Shown here: positions 35,479 to 44,338 of the stretch, piece by piece | How positions within the stretch are numbered: position 1 is the first letter of the stretch | Layout: every line of letters begins with the position of its first letter | NCBI RefSeq assembly: GCF_017654315.1 | Contig: NZ_CP072203.1 | Coordinates: 2,418,001 to 2,482,000, forward strand | DNA from: Gordonia polyisoprenivorans | Lineage (GTDB): Bacteria > Actinomycetota > Actinomycetes > Mycobacteriales > Mycobacteriaceae | Direction of reading: 5' to 3' | Length of the DNA: 64,000 nucleotides | Notes under the pieces: model-generated | Told to the model about the DNA's origin: nothing | The model's database searches: none | What the model saw: the letters and a program-made list of their open reading frames with translations, nothing else | Translations under genes and position numbers: made by a program

Positions 35479-38229
35479 GTGTTGTCCTTCATCATCGCTG
35501 GGCTGGTCTCGGGTGCCGTCTACGGCCTCGCAGGCGTCGGCCTTGTGCTCACCTACAAAACCTCGGGCGTGTTCAACTTCGCCCACGGTGCGCTGGCCAC
35601 CATCGCGGCATACGCCTTCTACTTCCTTCACGTCCAGCAGGGTCTCAACTGGCCGCTGAGCGCGCTCATCGTTCTCGTGGTGGTTGGTCCGGTCCTTGGC
35701 TTCCTGCTCGCGGGACTCGCCCGCGCATTGGCCGGCGCAAGCCTCGCGCTCCGGGTCACGAGCACCGTCGGCATTCTGCTGATCGTGCAGGCTGCGTTCA
35801 CCATCATTTACGGGACGCAGCAGAACCGCGCGGTGCCGTCATTCCTCCCCACCGGGACCGTCACCATCTTCGGCGCCAACGTCACGTACGAGAAGATCAT
35901 CATCTTCGCCGTCGCTCTGATCTCCACTGCGGGCCTCTATGTGTTCTTCCGCGTCACGCGTACCGGCATGGCGATGCGCGCCGTCGTCGAGGACTCGGCC
36001 CTTCTTGATCTCTCGGGCACCAGTCCGGGGCGTGCACGCCGGTTGTCCTGGATCATCGGCGTCGAATTCGCGACCCTGTCCGGCCTTCTGCTGGCCTCGG
36101 CCGTTCCGCTCACGGGGACCACGCTGACCTTCCTGGTCGTCCAGGCCTTCGGCGCTGCCGCGATCGGCGCGTTCACCAGCCTGCCGATCACCTTCATCGG
36201 AGGCATCGGAATCGGCGTCGCCGGGGCGCTGGCCACAAAGTACTTCACCTCGGGCATCCTGGCCGAGGTCCCGGCGAGTCTGCCGTTCATCGTCCTGTTC
36301 GTGGTCCTCGTGGTGTTCCCGAAGCGCTGGCTGGCCTCCCAGATCCCGGTGCGTCCCATGCGGCGTGAGACGTGGACGACGCCGTGGCCCTTTCAGGTCG
36401 TTGTCGGCGTGGCCATGTTGGTCTTCTTCATCACCGTCCCTGGCTGGAGCGGCTTCCACCTGGGTGACTGGACCATCGCGCTGACCATGGTGATGCTCTT
36501 CCTCTCGTTGGGTCTGCTCGTGCGGACCTCGGGCCAAGTATCGCTGTGTCACGTGACGTTCACCGCGATCGGCGCGGCGGCGTTCTCCCATCTCGCCGTT
36601 GATCATCACTGGCCGTGGCTGGTCGCGCTGCTGGGTGCCGGTGTCATCGCGATGCCGATCGGCGCGCTTCTTGTCATCCCCGCGATCCGGCTCGGGGGTC
36701 TGTATCTGGCCCTGGCCACGCTCGGCTTCGGCATCGCCGTGGCGCAGATGTTCTACACGTCGAAGTACATGTTCGGTGAGCTCGGACTGGGACTTTCGAT
36801 GCCGCGACCGAATGTGACCATCGGCTGGGATCTCACCTCGGACAAGGGCTTCTACTACCTCTGTCTGGTGTTCCTCGTCGCGACCTCGCTTTTCGTGGTC
36901 GGCCTGAACAGGAGCCGTCTCGGCCGGCTGCTGCGCGGCATGGCGGACTCGCCGGTTGCACTCGCCACGAACGGCGCCTCGGTGAACGTCACCCGAGTGC
37001 TCGTCTTCTGCGTCTCGGCTTTCCTGGCCGCCATCGCCGGCGCTCTCGCCGGAATGTCGCAGCTGACCGTCACCGGTGACAGCTATCAACCGATCGTCTC
37101 GTTGACCTACCTGGCGCTGATTGTGATCTGCACGGGCAATGCTCCGTGGTATGCCCTGCAGGCCGGTCTCGGCCTGGCGGTCATCCCGTCCTACCTGACG
37201 TCTGTGAACACCTCGAACTGGCTGATGATTCTCTTCGGTGGGTCCGCGATCCTGCTCGCTCTCACCCCGCCGGAGAAGCGTGGTGTGCCCCGGTGGATCA
37301 AGCGGTCGCTCGACGGCGCGTTCCGCCGGCCGCCGTTCGTCCGTGGCGGAAAGCGGATCGCAAAGGCCCCTTCGGCGGCCAACCCCGTCAAGGTCGCACC
37401 GTTGACCCTCGAGGTCAACAGCCTGCGGGTCCAGTTCGGTGGTCTGGTGGCCGTGGACGACGTCAGCTTCCAAGCCCAGACCGGTCGCATCACCGGCCTC
37501 ATCGGGCCGAACGGTGCAGGCAAGACCACCACATTCAACGCCTGCTCGGGTCTGAACCGTCCGACCAATGGCCGGGTGTCGATCAACGGCAGCGACGTGT
37601 CTCGGAAGTCCCCCGCCGCCCGCGCTCGTCGCGGCCTCGGCCGGACGTTCCAGCAGATGGAACTGTTCGACTCACTGACCGTGCGGGAGAACGTCGCCCT
37701 GGGCGCCGAGTCCCGGATTGCGGGGGCCAACCCGCTCAGGCAACTGCTGCCGAAGCCGATGGACGGTCGCAACGTCGACAGTGCAGTCGCCGAGGCGATG
37801 GAACTGTGTGATCTGACCGAGCTCGCGGACACGCCGGTCGTCGGCATGTCCACCGGCCAGCGGCGTTTGGTCGAGCTCGCCCGCTGCCTATCCGGTGACT
37901 ACCAGCTCCTCCTGTTGGACGAGCCCTCCTCCGGGCTGGACCGTGCCGAGACCCTGCGCTTCGGCGAGATCCTCACCGAGGTGGTCCGCAAGCGCGGTGT
38001 CGGCATTCTGCTGGTCGAGCACGACATGGCCCTGGTCAACGACATATGCGACGACGTCTTCGTCCTCGAATTCGGTCGCCTCATCTTCTCCGGCACGCCG
38101 GCCGAGATGATGGCCTCGAAGGACGTGCAGGCCGCCTACCTCGGCATCACAGCCGACCATGACACGGCAACTGAGACTGCCACCCCGGCTCCTGAGACGC
38201 CGGAACTGCAGAAGGAAGCACAGCGATGA
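35479..38229 (+). CDS. fused ABC transporter: two permease domains (LivH-LivM) plus ATPase (LivG)
   Basis: Single chain of about 916 residues. Residues 1-290 are a LivH-like permease (ends of helices such as GLVSGAVYGLAGVGLVLTYK, NFAHGALATIAAY). About 300-620 is LivM-like (SLGLLVRTSGQVSLCHVTFTAIGAAAF, LVIPAIRLGGLYLALATLGFG). About 650-916 is a LivG-type ATPase with Walker A GPNGAGKTT (near 677), signature STGQRRLVELARC (near 791) and Walker B LLLLDEPSS (near 812). GTG 35479 with AAAGGAG upstream is the likely start. The stop overlaps the next gene (ATGA). Confidence 0.93.
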   Translation: MLSFIIAGLVSGAVYGLAGVGLVLTYKTSGVFNFAHGALATIAAYAFYFLHVQQGLNWPLSALIVLVVVGPVLGFLLAGLARALAGASLALRVTSTVGILLIVQAAFTIIYGTQQNRAVPSFLPTGTVTIFGANVTYEKIIIFAVALISTAGLYVFFRVTRTGMAMRAVVEDSALLDLSGTSPGRARRLSWIIGVEFATLSGLLLASAVPLTGTTLTFLVVQAFGAAAIGAFTSLPITFIGGIGIGVAGALATKYFTSGILAEVPASLPFIVLFVVLVVFPKRWLASQIPVRPMRRETWTTPWPFQVVVGVAMLVFFITVPGWSGFHLGDWTIALTMVMLFLSLGLLVRTSGQVSLCHVTFTAIGAAAFSHLAVDHHWPWLVALLGAGVIAMPIGALLVIPAIRLGGLYLALATLGFGIAVAQMFYTSKYMFGELGLGLSMPRPNVTIGWDLTSDKGFYYLCLVFLVATSLFVVGLNRSRLGRLLRGMADSPVALATNGASVNVTRVLVFCVSAFLAAIAGALAGMSQLTVTGDSYQPIVSLTYLALIVICTGNAPWYALQAGLGLAVIPSYLTSVNTSNWLMILFGGSAILLALTPPEKRGVPRWIKRSLDGAFRRPPFVRGGKRIAKAPSAANPVKVAPLTLEVNSLRVQFGGLVAVDDVSFQAQTGRITGLIGPNGAGKTTTFNACSGLNRPTNGRVSINGSDVSRKSPAARARRGLGRTFQQMELFDSLTVRENVALGAESRIAGANPLRQLLPKPMDGRNVDSAVAEAMELCDLTELADTPVVGMSTGQRRLVELARCLSGDYQLLLLDEPSSGLDRAETLRFGEILTEVVRKRGVGILLVEHDMALVNDICDDVFVLEFGRLIFSGTPAEMMASKDVQAAYLGITADHDTATETATPAPETPELQKEAQR

Positions 38230-38981
38230 CCGAGTCCCAGCTTAGTTTCGACAACGTCACCGCCGGCTACGGCGCCAGCACCGTACTCCGCGACATCGAC
38301 CTCGAGGTCCGCAGCGGCCAAGTCGTCGCGCTCCTCGGCGCGAACGGCGCCGGAAAGACGACCCTGCTCCGGACCGCCGCAGGACTGATCCGGCCCACCG
38401 GCGGCCGCGTGTTGATCGGTGACGAGGTCGTCAACAAGGCGGCGCCACACTTCCGGAGCCGTGCCGGCTTATGTCTCATCCCCGAGGGACGTGGCGTCTT
38501 CAAGGGCATGACGGTTCGTGACAACCTGCTCATGCAGATCCCGCCGTGGGAAAAGGACAAGTCCTTCGAGGTCGCACTCGCGGCGTTCCCCGCCCTCGAG
38601 ACGCGTCTCGGCGAGCTGGCCGGCCGTCTCTCCGGTGGTCAGCAGCAGATGGTCGCGCTGTCGAGGGCCTATCTCGCCAAGCCGGACGTCGTCCTGCTGG
38701 ATGAGGTCTCGATGGGCCTCGCCCCCGTGATCGTGGATCAGATCTTCGAGTCGTTGCGTGCGCTCGCCGCCCAGGGCACCGCGCTCCTTGTCGTCGAGCA
38801 GTATGTCGAGAGGGCCCTGGAGATGTCGGACCACGTCTACATGCTCAATCACGGCGGCATCGTCTTCTCCGGCTCGTCAAGCGAGCTCGACGAGGAGGCC
38901 GTCATGCGGGGCTACCTCGGCCATGCGGTCGAGGAGGCGGCGGAAGGCACCGTCGGTGAGCGCCAGCCGCTCGGTGGATAA
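38226..38981 (+). CDS. livF: ABC transporter ATP-binding protein, LivF type
   Basis: Second ATPase of the importer, 251 residues. Walker A GANGAGKTT (around residues 38-46), Q-loop region LCLIPEGRGVFKGMTVRDNL, signature LSGGQQQMVALSRAYL near 136, Walker B VVLLDEVSMGLAP near 155, and the H-loop region. The SMGLAP after Walker B is typical of LivF. It would pair with the fused LivG domain. Start shares ATGA with the fusion gene; the following SDR begins inside its 3' end. Confidence 0.94.
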   Translation: MTESQLSFDNVTAGYGASTVLRDIDLEVRSGQVVALLGANGAGKTTLLRTAAGLIRPTGGRVLIGDEVVNKAAPHFRSRAGLCLIPEGRGVFKGMTVRDNLLMQIPPWEKDKSFEVALAAFPALETRLGELAGRLSGGQQQMVALSRAYLAKPDVVLLDEVSMGLAPVIVDQIFESLRALAAQGTALLVVEQYVERALEMSDHVYMLNHGGIVFSGSSSELDEEAVMRGYLGHAVEEAAEGTVGERQPLGG

Positions 38982-39780
38982 GCAGGTAGCGCTCGTCACG
39001 GGGGCGGCCCGAGGTCAGGGCCGTGCCCATGCGCGCATGTTCGCGCAGCGAGGATTCGACATCGTCCTCCTCGATGTCTGTGGCCGGGTCGCAGCGACCT
39101 CCTATCCGCCGGCGACCTCCGAGGATCTGGCAGAGACGGTCGGAGCATGCGAGGTGCTCGGCGCGCGGGTCGTCGCGGCGGAGGTCGATCTGCGCGACGG
39201 ACCCGAGGTGCGTGGGGTGGTCGACCGCGCCGTGGAGCAACTGGGGCGACTCGATGTCGTCGTCTCGAACGCCGGCGTCTCAGGCTTCCGGCCGTTCCTC
39301 GAGCTCGGCGACAGCGACTGGGACGACATGATCGGCAACAACCTCACCACAGCGCACCGGCTTCTTTCCGCTGCGGTGCCCCACATGGCTCGCCTCGGCA
39401 ACGGTGGCTCGATCGTGCTGACGGCGTCCGTCGCGGGTGTGAAGGTCATCCCGTTCGAGGCGCACTACGTCGCGTCCAAGCACGGTCTGGTCGGGCTGAT
39501 GCGCTCCCTCTCCGTCGAGCTGTCGCCGTACGGGATCCGCGTCAACGCGATCGCCCCGGGCGGAGTGGCGACCGTGATGGCGGAGGGTCACGACCTGCAG
39601 GGCATTTTCGGCGATGAGAACCGCTCGGCCATGTTCGCCGGCAGCTTCAGTCCGCTGGTGGCGCCGTACATGGCCACGGCGGAGGAGGTCGCCGAGGTTG
39701 TCGGTTTCCTCTGTTCTGATACCGCCCGCTCCATCACCGGACAGGTCGTTCCGGTGGACTTCGGCGTCACCGCACGCTGA
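38956..39780 (+). CDS. SDR oxidoreductase of the mycofactocin-coupled type
   Basis: Short-chain dehydrogenase of 274 residues. Seen: VALVTGAARGQGRAHARMFAQRGFDIVLLDVCG, the insertion YPPATSEDLAETVGACEVLGARVV (around 45-68), typical of the mycofactocin-associated SDR branch with a non-exchangeable NAD, SNAGVSGF, then YVASKHGL (Tyr-x3-Lys) and TGQVVPVDFG. GTG 38956, 8 bases after GGAAGG, lies within livF. Mycofactocin coupling is inferred from the insertion; no mycofactocin genes occur in the window. It may oxidise an alcohol from the imported compound. Confidence 0.86.
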   Translation: MSASRSVDKQVALVTGAARGQGRAHARMFAQRGFDIVLLDVCGRVAATSYPPATSEDLAETVGACEVLGARVVAAEVDLRDGPEVRGVVDRAVEQLGRLDVVVSNAGVSGFRPFLELGDSDWDDMIGNNLTTAHRLLSAAVPHMARLGNGGSIVLTASVAGVKVIPFEAHYVASKHGLVGLMRSLSVELSPYGIRVNAIAPGGVATVMAEGHDLQGIFGDENRSAMFAGSFSPLVAPYMATAEEVAEVVGFLCSDTARSITGQVVPVDFGVTAR

Positions 39781-40026
39781 CGATCATTCCTCGGATCGGT
39801 GGAAGAACCGACCGCCGTCTGATGAATGTCTCGCTGCTGGGTTTCAGACCCGTGACCTCAGCAGCTGGTCCGGGGGAATTGGACGGGCATCAGCGATAGC
39901 GCGATCTGGGCGAGTTGCACCGTCCCCGGTGGCACGTGATCGTCACTACCGCTCGATCGAGACCTTGCTCTCCCCGGCACCCGGGTTGCGGCTCTCCCTG
40001 GCACCCGATTGCGCTGACCGTAACGA

Positions 40027-40059
40027 AGAGGTCCCGTCGGCATCGCCGACGGGACCTCT
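40027..40059. terminator. bidirectional terminator-like hairpin
   Basis: AGAGGTCCCGTCGGC (40027-40041), loop ATC, and GCCGACGGGACCTCT (40045-40059) form a perfect 15-bp stem with a 3-base loop. It lies between the convergent SDR and double CoA-transferase genes, so it could terminate both transcripts. No T-run of note follows. The rest of 39781-40073 shows no gene. Confidence 0.8.
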
Positions 40060-40073
40060 CGATTCTGCCCTGC

Positions 40074-42500
40074 TCAGTCGGTCTGGTCGGGCGGGATAAC
40101 GATCTTGTTCTCCTCGAACTGCGCGATCTCGCTCTGGTCGTATCCGAGTCCGAGTAGGACCGAGCGGTTGTGCTCGCCGCGGCTCGACGCCGGCCGAACC
40201 TGTCCTGGGGTCTCCGAGAACCTGACAGGGACGGCGGCCTGGATCAGCTCGCCGAGCCTCGGATTCTGCACGGCGACCGTCAGGCCGCTCTCGCGAAGGC
40301 CCGGGTCGAAGCTGGTCATGATGGCGTGTCCGACCATACTGACCGCGACACAGCCGACGCGCAGCTTGATCGCGTCCGCCTCCCATTCCGGAGCGGGGCG
40401 CGTCGCCAGGCGCGGTGTGACCTCCTTGAGGAGCTCCGCGTCGTTCTCAGCGCGCGCCTCGACAGTGGCGAAGCGGGGTTCGCTCGCCAGATCCGGAGCC
40501 CCGATGAGCTCGGCGAAGCGACCGAAGTCGACGTCGCTGTAGACGGCCACGCAGACGAAAGTGTCGTCGGCCGCCTCGTAGCAGCGGTCGAGCGCGCTGA
40601 CGCCCCAGTAGTCGTCATCGGTGATGCGCGCGGGAGGCTTGCCCTCGTAAGTGCAGAAATCGTCGGCGTACGCCATCGCATTGGCGCCGATCATCGAGGT
40701 GTACAGGAACTGGCCCACCCCGGTGCGACGCTGCTGATAAGCCGCCAGCGCGATCGCGGTGAGCACCACCAGGGCTGGGTTCGAGTCGCCGTCGACGACC
40801 TGCCCGAGGCGGGGCAGGACAATGGCCTGGAGTTCGATGAGTGACATGTCGAGGTTGCGCTCGGCCGCCGACCAGTAGCCGACCTGGCGACTGAAGCTGC
40901 CGGCGGCCGCCTGAGCGGCTTGGGCGTAGAGCGCGCGCTTCGCGTACGGGCCGTCCGTGCCGTAGCCGGCGGCGTGCAGGTACATCAGCCGCGGGTTGAG
41001 CTCATGCAGCGTCTCCCACCCGAGGCCGAGACGGTCGGCGACGCCGGCACGGTAGCCGTTGACGAAGATGTCGGCCTGAGCAATGATCCGGTGCGCGATG
41101 GCCTGGCCCTCCGGAGTGCGAAGGTCCAACGACACGCTCTCCTTGCCCTGGGTCGTCTTCGCGGTGGCGACGTCGGGACCGAAGGAGCGACGATGCGGAT
41201 CGCCTGCCGGGTCCTCGAGCTTGATGACGCGCGCGCCGAGCGCGGCGGCCATGGTCACGCCGTACGGCATCGCGTAGAACGAACCCATCTCGACGATCGT
41301 CAGGCCTGCAAGGGCCTGTTCAGGGGCGGTCTCATCACGGGATGGCTGACACGCCGGTGCCGGGCCGCTCGGGAGCTCGCCGTGCGCACCGAGGATCGGT
41401 GCCGAACCGAGCACCCTCAGTGGCGTGTCGGTGAAGTGTGCGACCGGGCCCACCTGGCGGATCGTGCCGTGTACAGGGTCCTCGACCGAGATGCTGTCGC
41501 CGTTGTGCACGATCTGCGGGTGGTCGAGGCCTTCCTCGCATGTTGCGGCGATTTCGAAGGCCACGTCGGGGCTCGCGACCAGACGCGGGACCCAGTGGTC
41601 GAGATCCTTGTCCCGGAACGCCGTGAGCAGGATGTCCTCGAACTCCTGGGCGATCTCCGCGGTCGGGAAGGAGGGTAGGTCCGCGAAGCGCTCGTCTTGC
41701 AACTGGTCGCGGACGCCAGCGACGTCGACCAGCGCCCAGCCCTGCTTCGGCAGCAAGGTCGAGGTCTGGATGAAGCGTCCATCCTTGGTCGTGAGCAGAA
41801 CTCCGTAGCGGCTCGCTGCGTTGGCGGATCGGGAGTCGCCCGTCGGCTTCTCGCCGCGCTTCTTCATCAGCTGGGCGACGACCGTGACGTAGTAATCCGC
41901 AGGCTCGAGGCCTGCCCAGATGGTGGCATCGACTTTCTGGCCGCGGCCGGTCGTCTCGCGCACCATCAGCGCGGCGAGTGCGCCCGCGACGCCCTGGTGG
42001 GCGGCGCCGAAACTGCCCCACGGGACCGGGTACATGATCGGTCCGTCCCGGTGCCCGAATGCGCCGCGGGCCCACAGCCCGGCCTTCGCCGCGACGAGGG
42101 AGTCGTGGCCTTTGATGTATCTGTACGGCCCGGTGTGTCCAAACGGTGTGATGTCCAGATACACCAGGCGGGGGTTCACCTTCGACAGCAGGTCGTACCC
42201 GACGTCGTAATCGTCGGACCGGTCGATCGGCAATGCATCGATGACGATGTCGGCGCTCGCAGCGAGACCCTGGACTGCCTTGCGCCCCTCGAGTGTGGTC
42301 AGGTCGGCGACGACGCTCTCCTTGCCACGGTTCCACACGAGGAAGCCGCTTGGCAGACGGCGCCGCAGGCCATCGCCCCTCGGCGGCTCGATCTTGATCA
42401 CGCGTGCGCCTGCGTCGGCGAGGATCATCCCGGCGATGGAACCGGCGGGACTGCCCGAGCCGAGCTCGACAACAGTGAGTTCAGCGCAGATGTTATTCAT
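40074..42500 (-). CDS. tandem (two-domain) class III CoA-transferase
   Basis: Protein of 808 residues with two full CaiB/BaiF units, twice the normal length. Unit 1 starts LTVVELGSGSPAGSIAGMILADAGARVIKIEPPRGDG and has NPRLVYLDITPFGHTGPYRYIKGHDSL; unit 2 starts around residue 395, LAGLTIVEMGSFYAMPYGVTMAAALGARVIKLEDPAGD, with NPRLMYLHAAGYGTDGPY. One chain could replace the usual interlocked dimer. ATG 42500; last gene of the operon that starts at 44223. Catalytic Asp assignment in each half was not certain by eye. Confidence 0.9.
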   Translation of the reverse strand: MNNICAELTVVELGSGSPAGSIAGMILADAGARVIKIEPPRGDGLRRRLPSGFLVWNRGKESVVADLTTLEGRKAVQGLAASADIVIDALPIDRSDDYDVGYDLLSKVNPRLVYLDITPFGHTGPYRYIKGHDSLVAAKAGLWARGAFGHRDGPIMYPVPWGSFGAAHQGVAGALAALMVRETTGRGQKVDATIWAGLEPADYYVTVVAQLMKKRGEKPTGDSRSANAASRYGVLLTTKDGRFIQTSTLLPKQGWALVDVAGVRDQLQDERFADLPSFPTAEIAQEFEDILLTAFRDKDLDHWVPRLVASPDVAFEIAATCEEGLDHPQIVHNGDSISVEDPVHGTIRQVGPVAHFTDTPLRVLGSAPILGAHGELPSGPAPACQPSRDETAPEQALAGLTIVEMGSFYAMPYGVTMAAALGARVIKLEDPAGDPHRRSFGPDVATAKTTQGKESVSLDLRTPEGQAIAHRIIAQADIFVNGYRAGVADRLGLGWETLHELNPRLMYLHAAGYGTDGPYAKRALYAQAAQAAAGSFSRQVGYWSAAERNLDMSLIELQAIVLPRLGQVVDGDSNPALVVLTAIALAAYQQRRTGVGQFLYTSMIGANAMAYADDFCTYEGKPPARITDDDYWGVSALDRCYEAADDTFVCVAVYSDVDFGRFAELIGAPDLASEPRFATVEARAENDAELLKEVTPRLATRPAPEWEADAIKLRVGCVAVSMVGHAIMTSFDPGLRESGLTVAVQNPRLGELIQAAVPVRFSETPGQVRPASSRGEHNRSVLLGLGYDQSEIAQFEENKIVIPPDQTD

Positions 42501-42512
42501 TATTGCTACCTC

Positions 42513-43685
42513 TCACGAGCGGTGGAGTGTGACGCCTTGGGCGTTGAAGAAGAATCCGCCGGCGGTGACGATGGCGCGCTGAGCGCCGTCGACCTGCCGC
42601 GAGCCGGCTCGGCCCTGAAGTTGGAGGACGGCCTCGCGAAGGTGGCCCGAGCCCTGCGTGCCACCCTCGGAGAGCGAACCGCCGTGGGTGTTTATCGGCA
42701 CTCGTCCGTTGATCAGGACGCGCTGCTTCTCGGTGTCCCAGTGCTGGGCGAGGAACTCGCCTGCCTCGCCGCGGCCGCACCAGCCGACGTTTTCGAACCA
42801 GTTCAGCGTGATGATCGTGAAGCCGTCGTACGGGTAGTAGACGTCGCAGTCCTCGATCCAGAAGTCGCTTTTGGCCTTGAGAGCCTGGACCGTGATCTGC
42901 TGGCCGTGGTGATCGAGATCGACGCTTTGGTCCTCGTCGTTTTTCGCGGCCATGCCAAGGGCGACGGCGTCGACCAGGACGGGTGGGTGCGGCAGATCGC
43001 GAGCTCGCTCCGGCGTGGTGATGACGAACGCGTCTGCGCCGTCCACCGCGATGTCCATGTCGTAAAGACACAGCGGCCAGCGCACCATCCGTGCCGACAG
43101 GTAGTCGTCCATGGTGAGCGGCTCGCGCATCGCAGCACCGGGATTGAGGACGGCGTTGGAGCGGCCGTTGATGGCGACATAGCCAAGATGTTCTCGCGGC
43201 ACCTTGAACTCGTGGATGTAACGAGAAGCCCAGGCCGTATACCCGGACGAGGCCGACACACTGTCGACCACGCCGTTCATCGGCAGTCCGCCGACTGCGG
43301 CGCTGCGACGGAACGGGTCCTTCCACGCTGAGCCGGTGTTCCACGGCAGACGATAGGCACCGTGGTAGACGAGGACCGTCTCGCACATCCCCGAGGCCAC
43401 CGCGCTCGCAGCCGCCGCGATGTGGTTGACGAGCGGCATCATCGGATTGGCGAACCAGGTCACCTCCGGGATACCCAGCATGGACTGAACAGACGGAGCG
43501 CTCGGATTGGTGCCGCAGATGCCGTCGACGTCTTTGGCTGTGAGCCCTGACTCCTGAAGCACCTTGATGCACGCCTCGGCGACAAGGGAGGCCTGGCTGC
43601 GGCCACTGTTGGTCGCCGTCATTCCGGTTGTCGCGACACCCGCGAAGGCAACCTTGTCGCGCATCGGATTGCGTGACGTGATCAT
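42513..43685 (-). CDS. thiolase-like protein, lipid-transfer (Ltp/SCP-x) type
   Basis: Thiolase-fold protein of 390 residues. Seen: VAFAGVATTGMTATNSGRSQASLVAEACIKVLQESG at the start, VNHIAAAASAVASGMCETVLVYHG where thiolases carry the nucleophile, DCDVYYPYDGFTIITLNWFENVGWCGRGEAGEF, and NTHGGSLSEGGTQGSGHLREAVLQL. In actinobacterial steroid catabolism such Ltp proteins pair with a DUF35 protein to cleave beta-hydroxyacyl-CoAs by retro-aldol reaction. The adjacent DUF35 gene, coupled by ATGA, suggests the same partnership; a thiolytic role remains possible. Confidence 0.87.
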   Translation of the reverse strand: MITSRNPMRDKVAFAGVATTGMTATNSGRSQASLVAEACIKVLQESGLTAKDVDGICGTNPSAPSVQSMLGIPEVTWFANPMMPLVNHIAAAASAVASGMCETVLVYHGAYRLPWNTGSAWKDPFRRSAAVGGLPMNGVVDSVSASSGYTAWASRYIHEFKVPREHLGYVAINGRSNAVLNPGAAMREPLTMDDYLSARMVRWPLCLYDMDIAVDGADAFVITTPERARDLPHPPVLVDAVALGMAAKNDEDQSVDLDHHGQQITVQALKAKSDFWIEDCDVYYPYDGFTIITLNWFENVGWCGRGEAGEFLAQHWDTEKQRVLINGRVPINTHGGSLSEGGTQGSGHLREAVLQLQGRAGSRQVDGAQRAIVTAGGFFFNAQGVTLHRS

Positions 43686-44119
43686 GATTCATCTCCCAGT
43701 CGGAACGCGGGAACCGGCACGCCGCCGCGCTCGATCCAGTCGAGGTGGACGCGCTCTCCAATCGCGATGTCGTCATTGGGGGAGCCGATGACGGTGGCGG
43801 TGAAGCGCAGGCCGGGCTGTTCGTCGAGCTCGACCGTCACCAGCGGGTACGGAGTGCTGTAGTCGACGCCCGGAATCGGCGGGCCCTGGTGCATGAAGAT
43901 GCAGAGGTAGATGCTGCCGTTGCCGCTGACCGGCTCTGCGCTGACGTCGGTAGACCAGCAAGAAGGACAGACCGGCCGCGGCGGGTGGTGCCAACCGCCG
44001 CAGTCCCCGCAGCGGTTGATCAGTAGCCGGTGCTCGAGACGGCCGCGGAAGTGCGACGCGTTGTCCCGCTCGACGCCATAGCCGGCGAAGGCCTCCAACA
44101 GTTCCTCGTCTGAGATCAC
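43682..44119 (-). CDS. DUF35 zinc-ribbon/OB-fold protein (partner of the Ltp-type protein)
   Basis: Protein of about 145 residues: an N-terminal helix VISDEELLEAFAGYG, a rubredoxin-like zinc ribbon CGDCGGWHHPPRPVCPSCWS (two Cys-x2-Cys pairs), then an OB-fold with IYLCIFMHQGPPIPGVDYSTPYPLVTVELDEQ and LRFTATVIGS. GTG 44119 is preferred as start over an upstream in-frame GTG at 44149, because it shares GTGA with the preceding mini-ORF's stop. ATGA coupling to the thiolase-like gene supports a complex between the two. Confidence 0.88.
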   Translation of the reverse strand: MISDEELLEAFAGYGVERDNASHFRGRLEHRLLINRCGDCGGWHHPPRPVCPSCWSTDVSAEPVSGNGSIYLCIFMHQGPPIPGVDYSTPYPLVTVELDEQPGLRFTATVIGSPNDDIAIGERVHLDWIERGGVPVPAFRLGDES

Positions 44120-44223
44120 AGAGTCATCACCTGCTGTTTGATGGACCACGCCTCGGGGATTTCACGGCCCGAGACCTGACCCGCACCGGTGATAACGATG
44201 ACCTTGTTCGTGAAGCGGTTCAA
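44116..44223 (-). pseudogene. 36-codon remnant of an SDR gene at the head of the operon
   Basis: Too short for most gene finders. TTG 44223 follows a strong AGGAGGG (44235-44229) and encodes NRFTNKVIVITGAG, the first strand and start of the glycine motif of an SDR. It then jumps to QVSGREIPEAWSIKQQVMTL and stops at 44116. The stop is shared with the DUF35 gene's start as GTGA. The simplest reading is a gene reduced by in-frame deletion to its two ends while keeping ribosome entry and coupling for the downstream genes. Confidence 0.65.
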
Positions 44224-44261
44224 GCCACCCTCCTATCGGATGACGGGGGTGTGACCCCCAT

Positions 44262-44284
44262 CATTTTGTATAGCGTAAAGGGCG
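44262..44284 (-). promoter_or_regulatory. candidate TetR operator in the Ltp/DUF35 operon promoter
   Basis: Minus strand reads TTTACGCTATACAAAA (44279-44264). The core matches TTACGCTGTA at the amidohydrolase promoter (45754-45763) at nine of ten bases and TTACGATGTA at the TetR gene promoter (49595-49586) at eight. It sits about 40 bases upstream of the 44223 start, suitable for repression by the protein of 48943-49566. Confidence 0.5.
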
Positions 44285-44338
44285 CCTACCGACATTACAA
44301 TCTTTTGCATAGGTTAAATGATCTGAATAGGAGTGATG

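Noticed and set aside
35839..37473. A 544-codon open frame antisense to the transporter fusion
   Set aside because: High-GC codon bias opens long frames on the opposite strand; its product is low-complexity Arg/Asp/Gly/His with no motif, while the plus strand encodes clear permease helices.
34081..38981. Calling the importer an amino-acid transporter
   Set aside because: Family membership does not fix the ligand, and the neighbours point to an organic acid; the substrate is left open.
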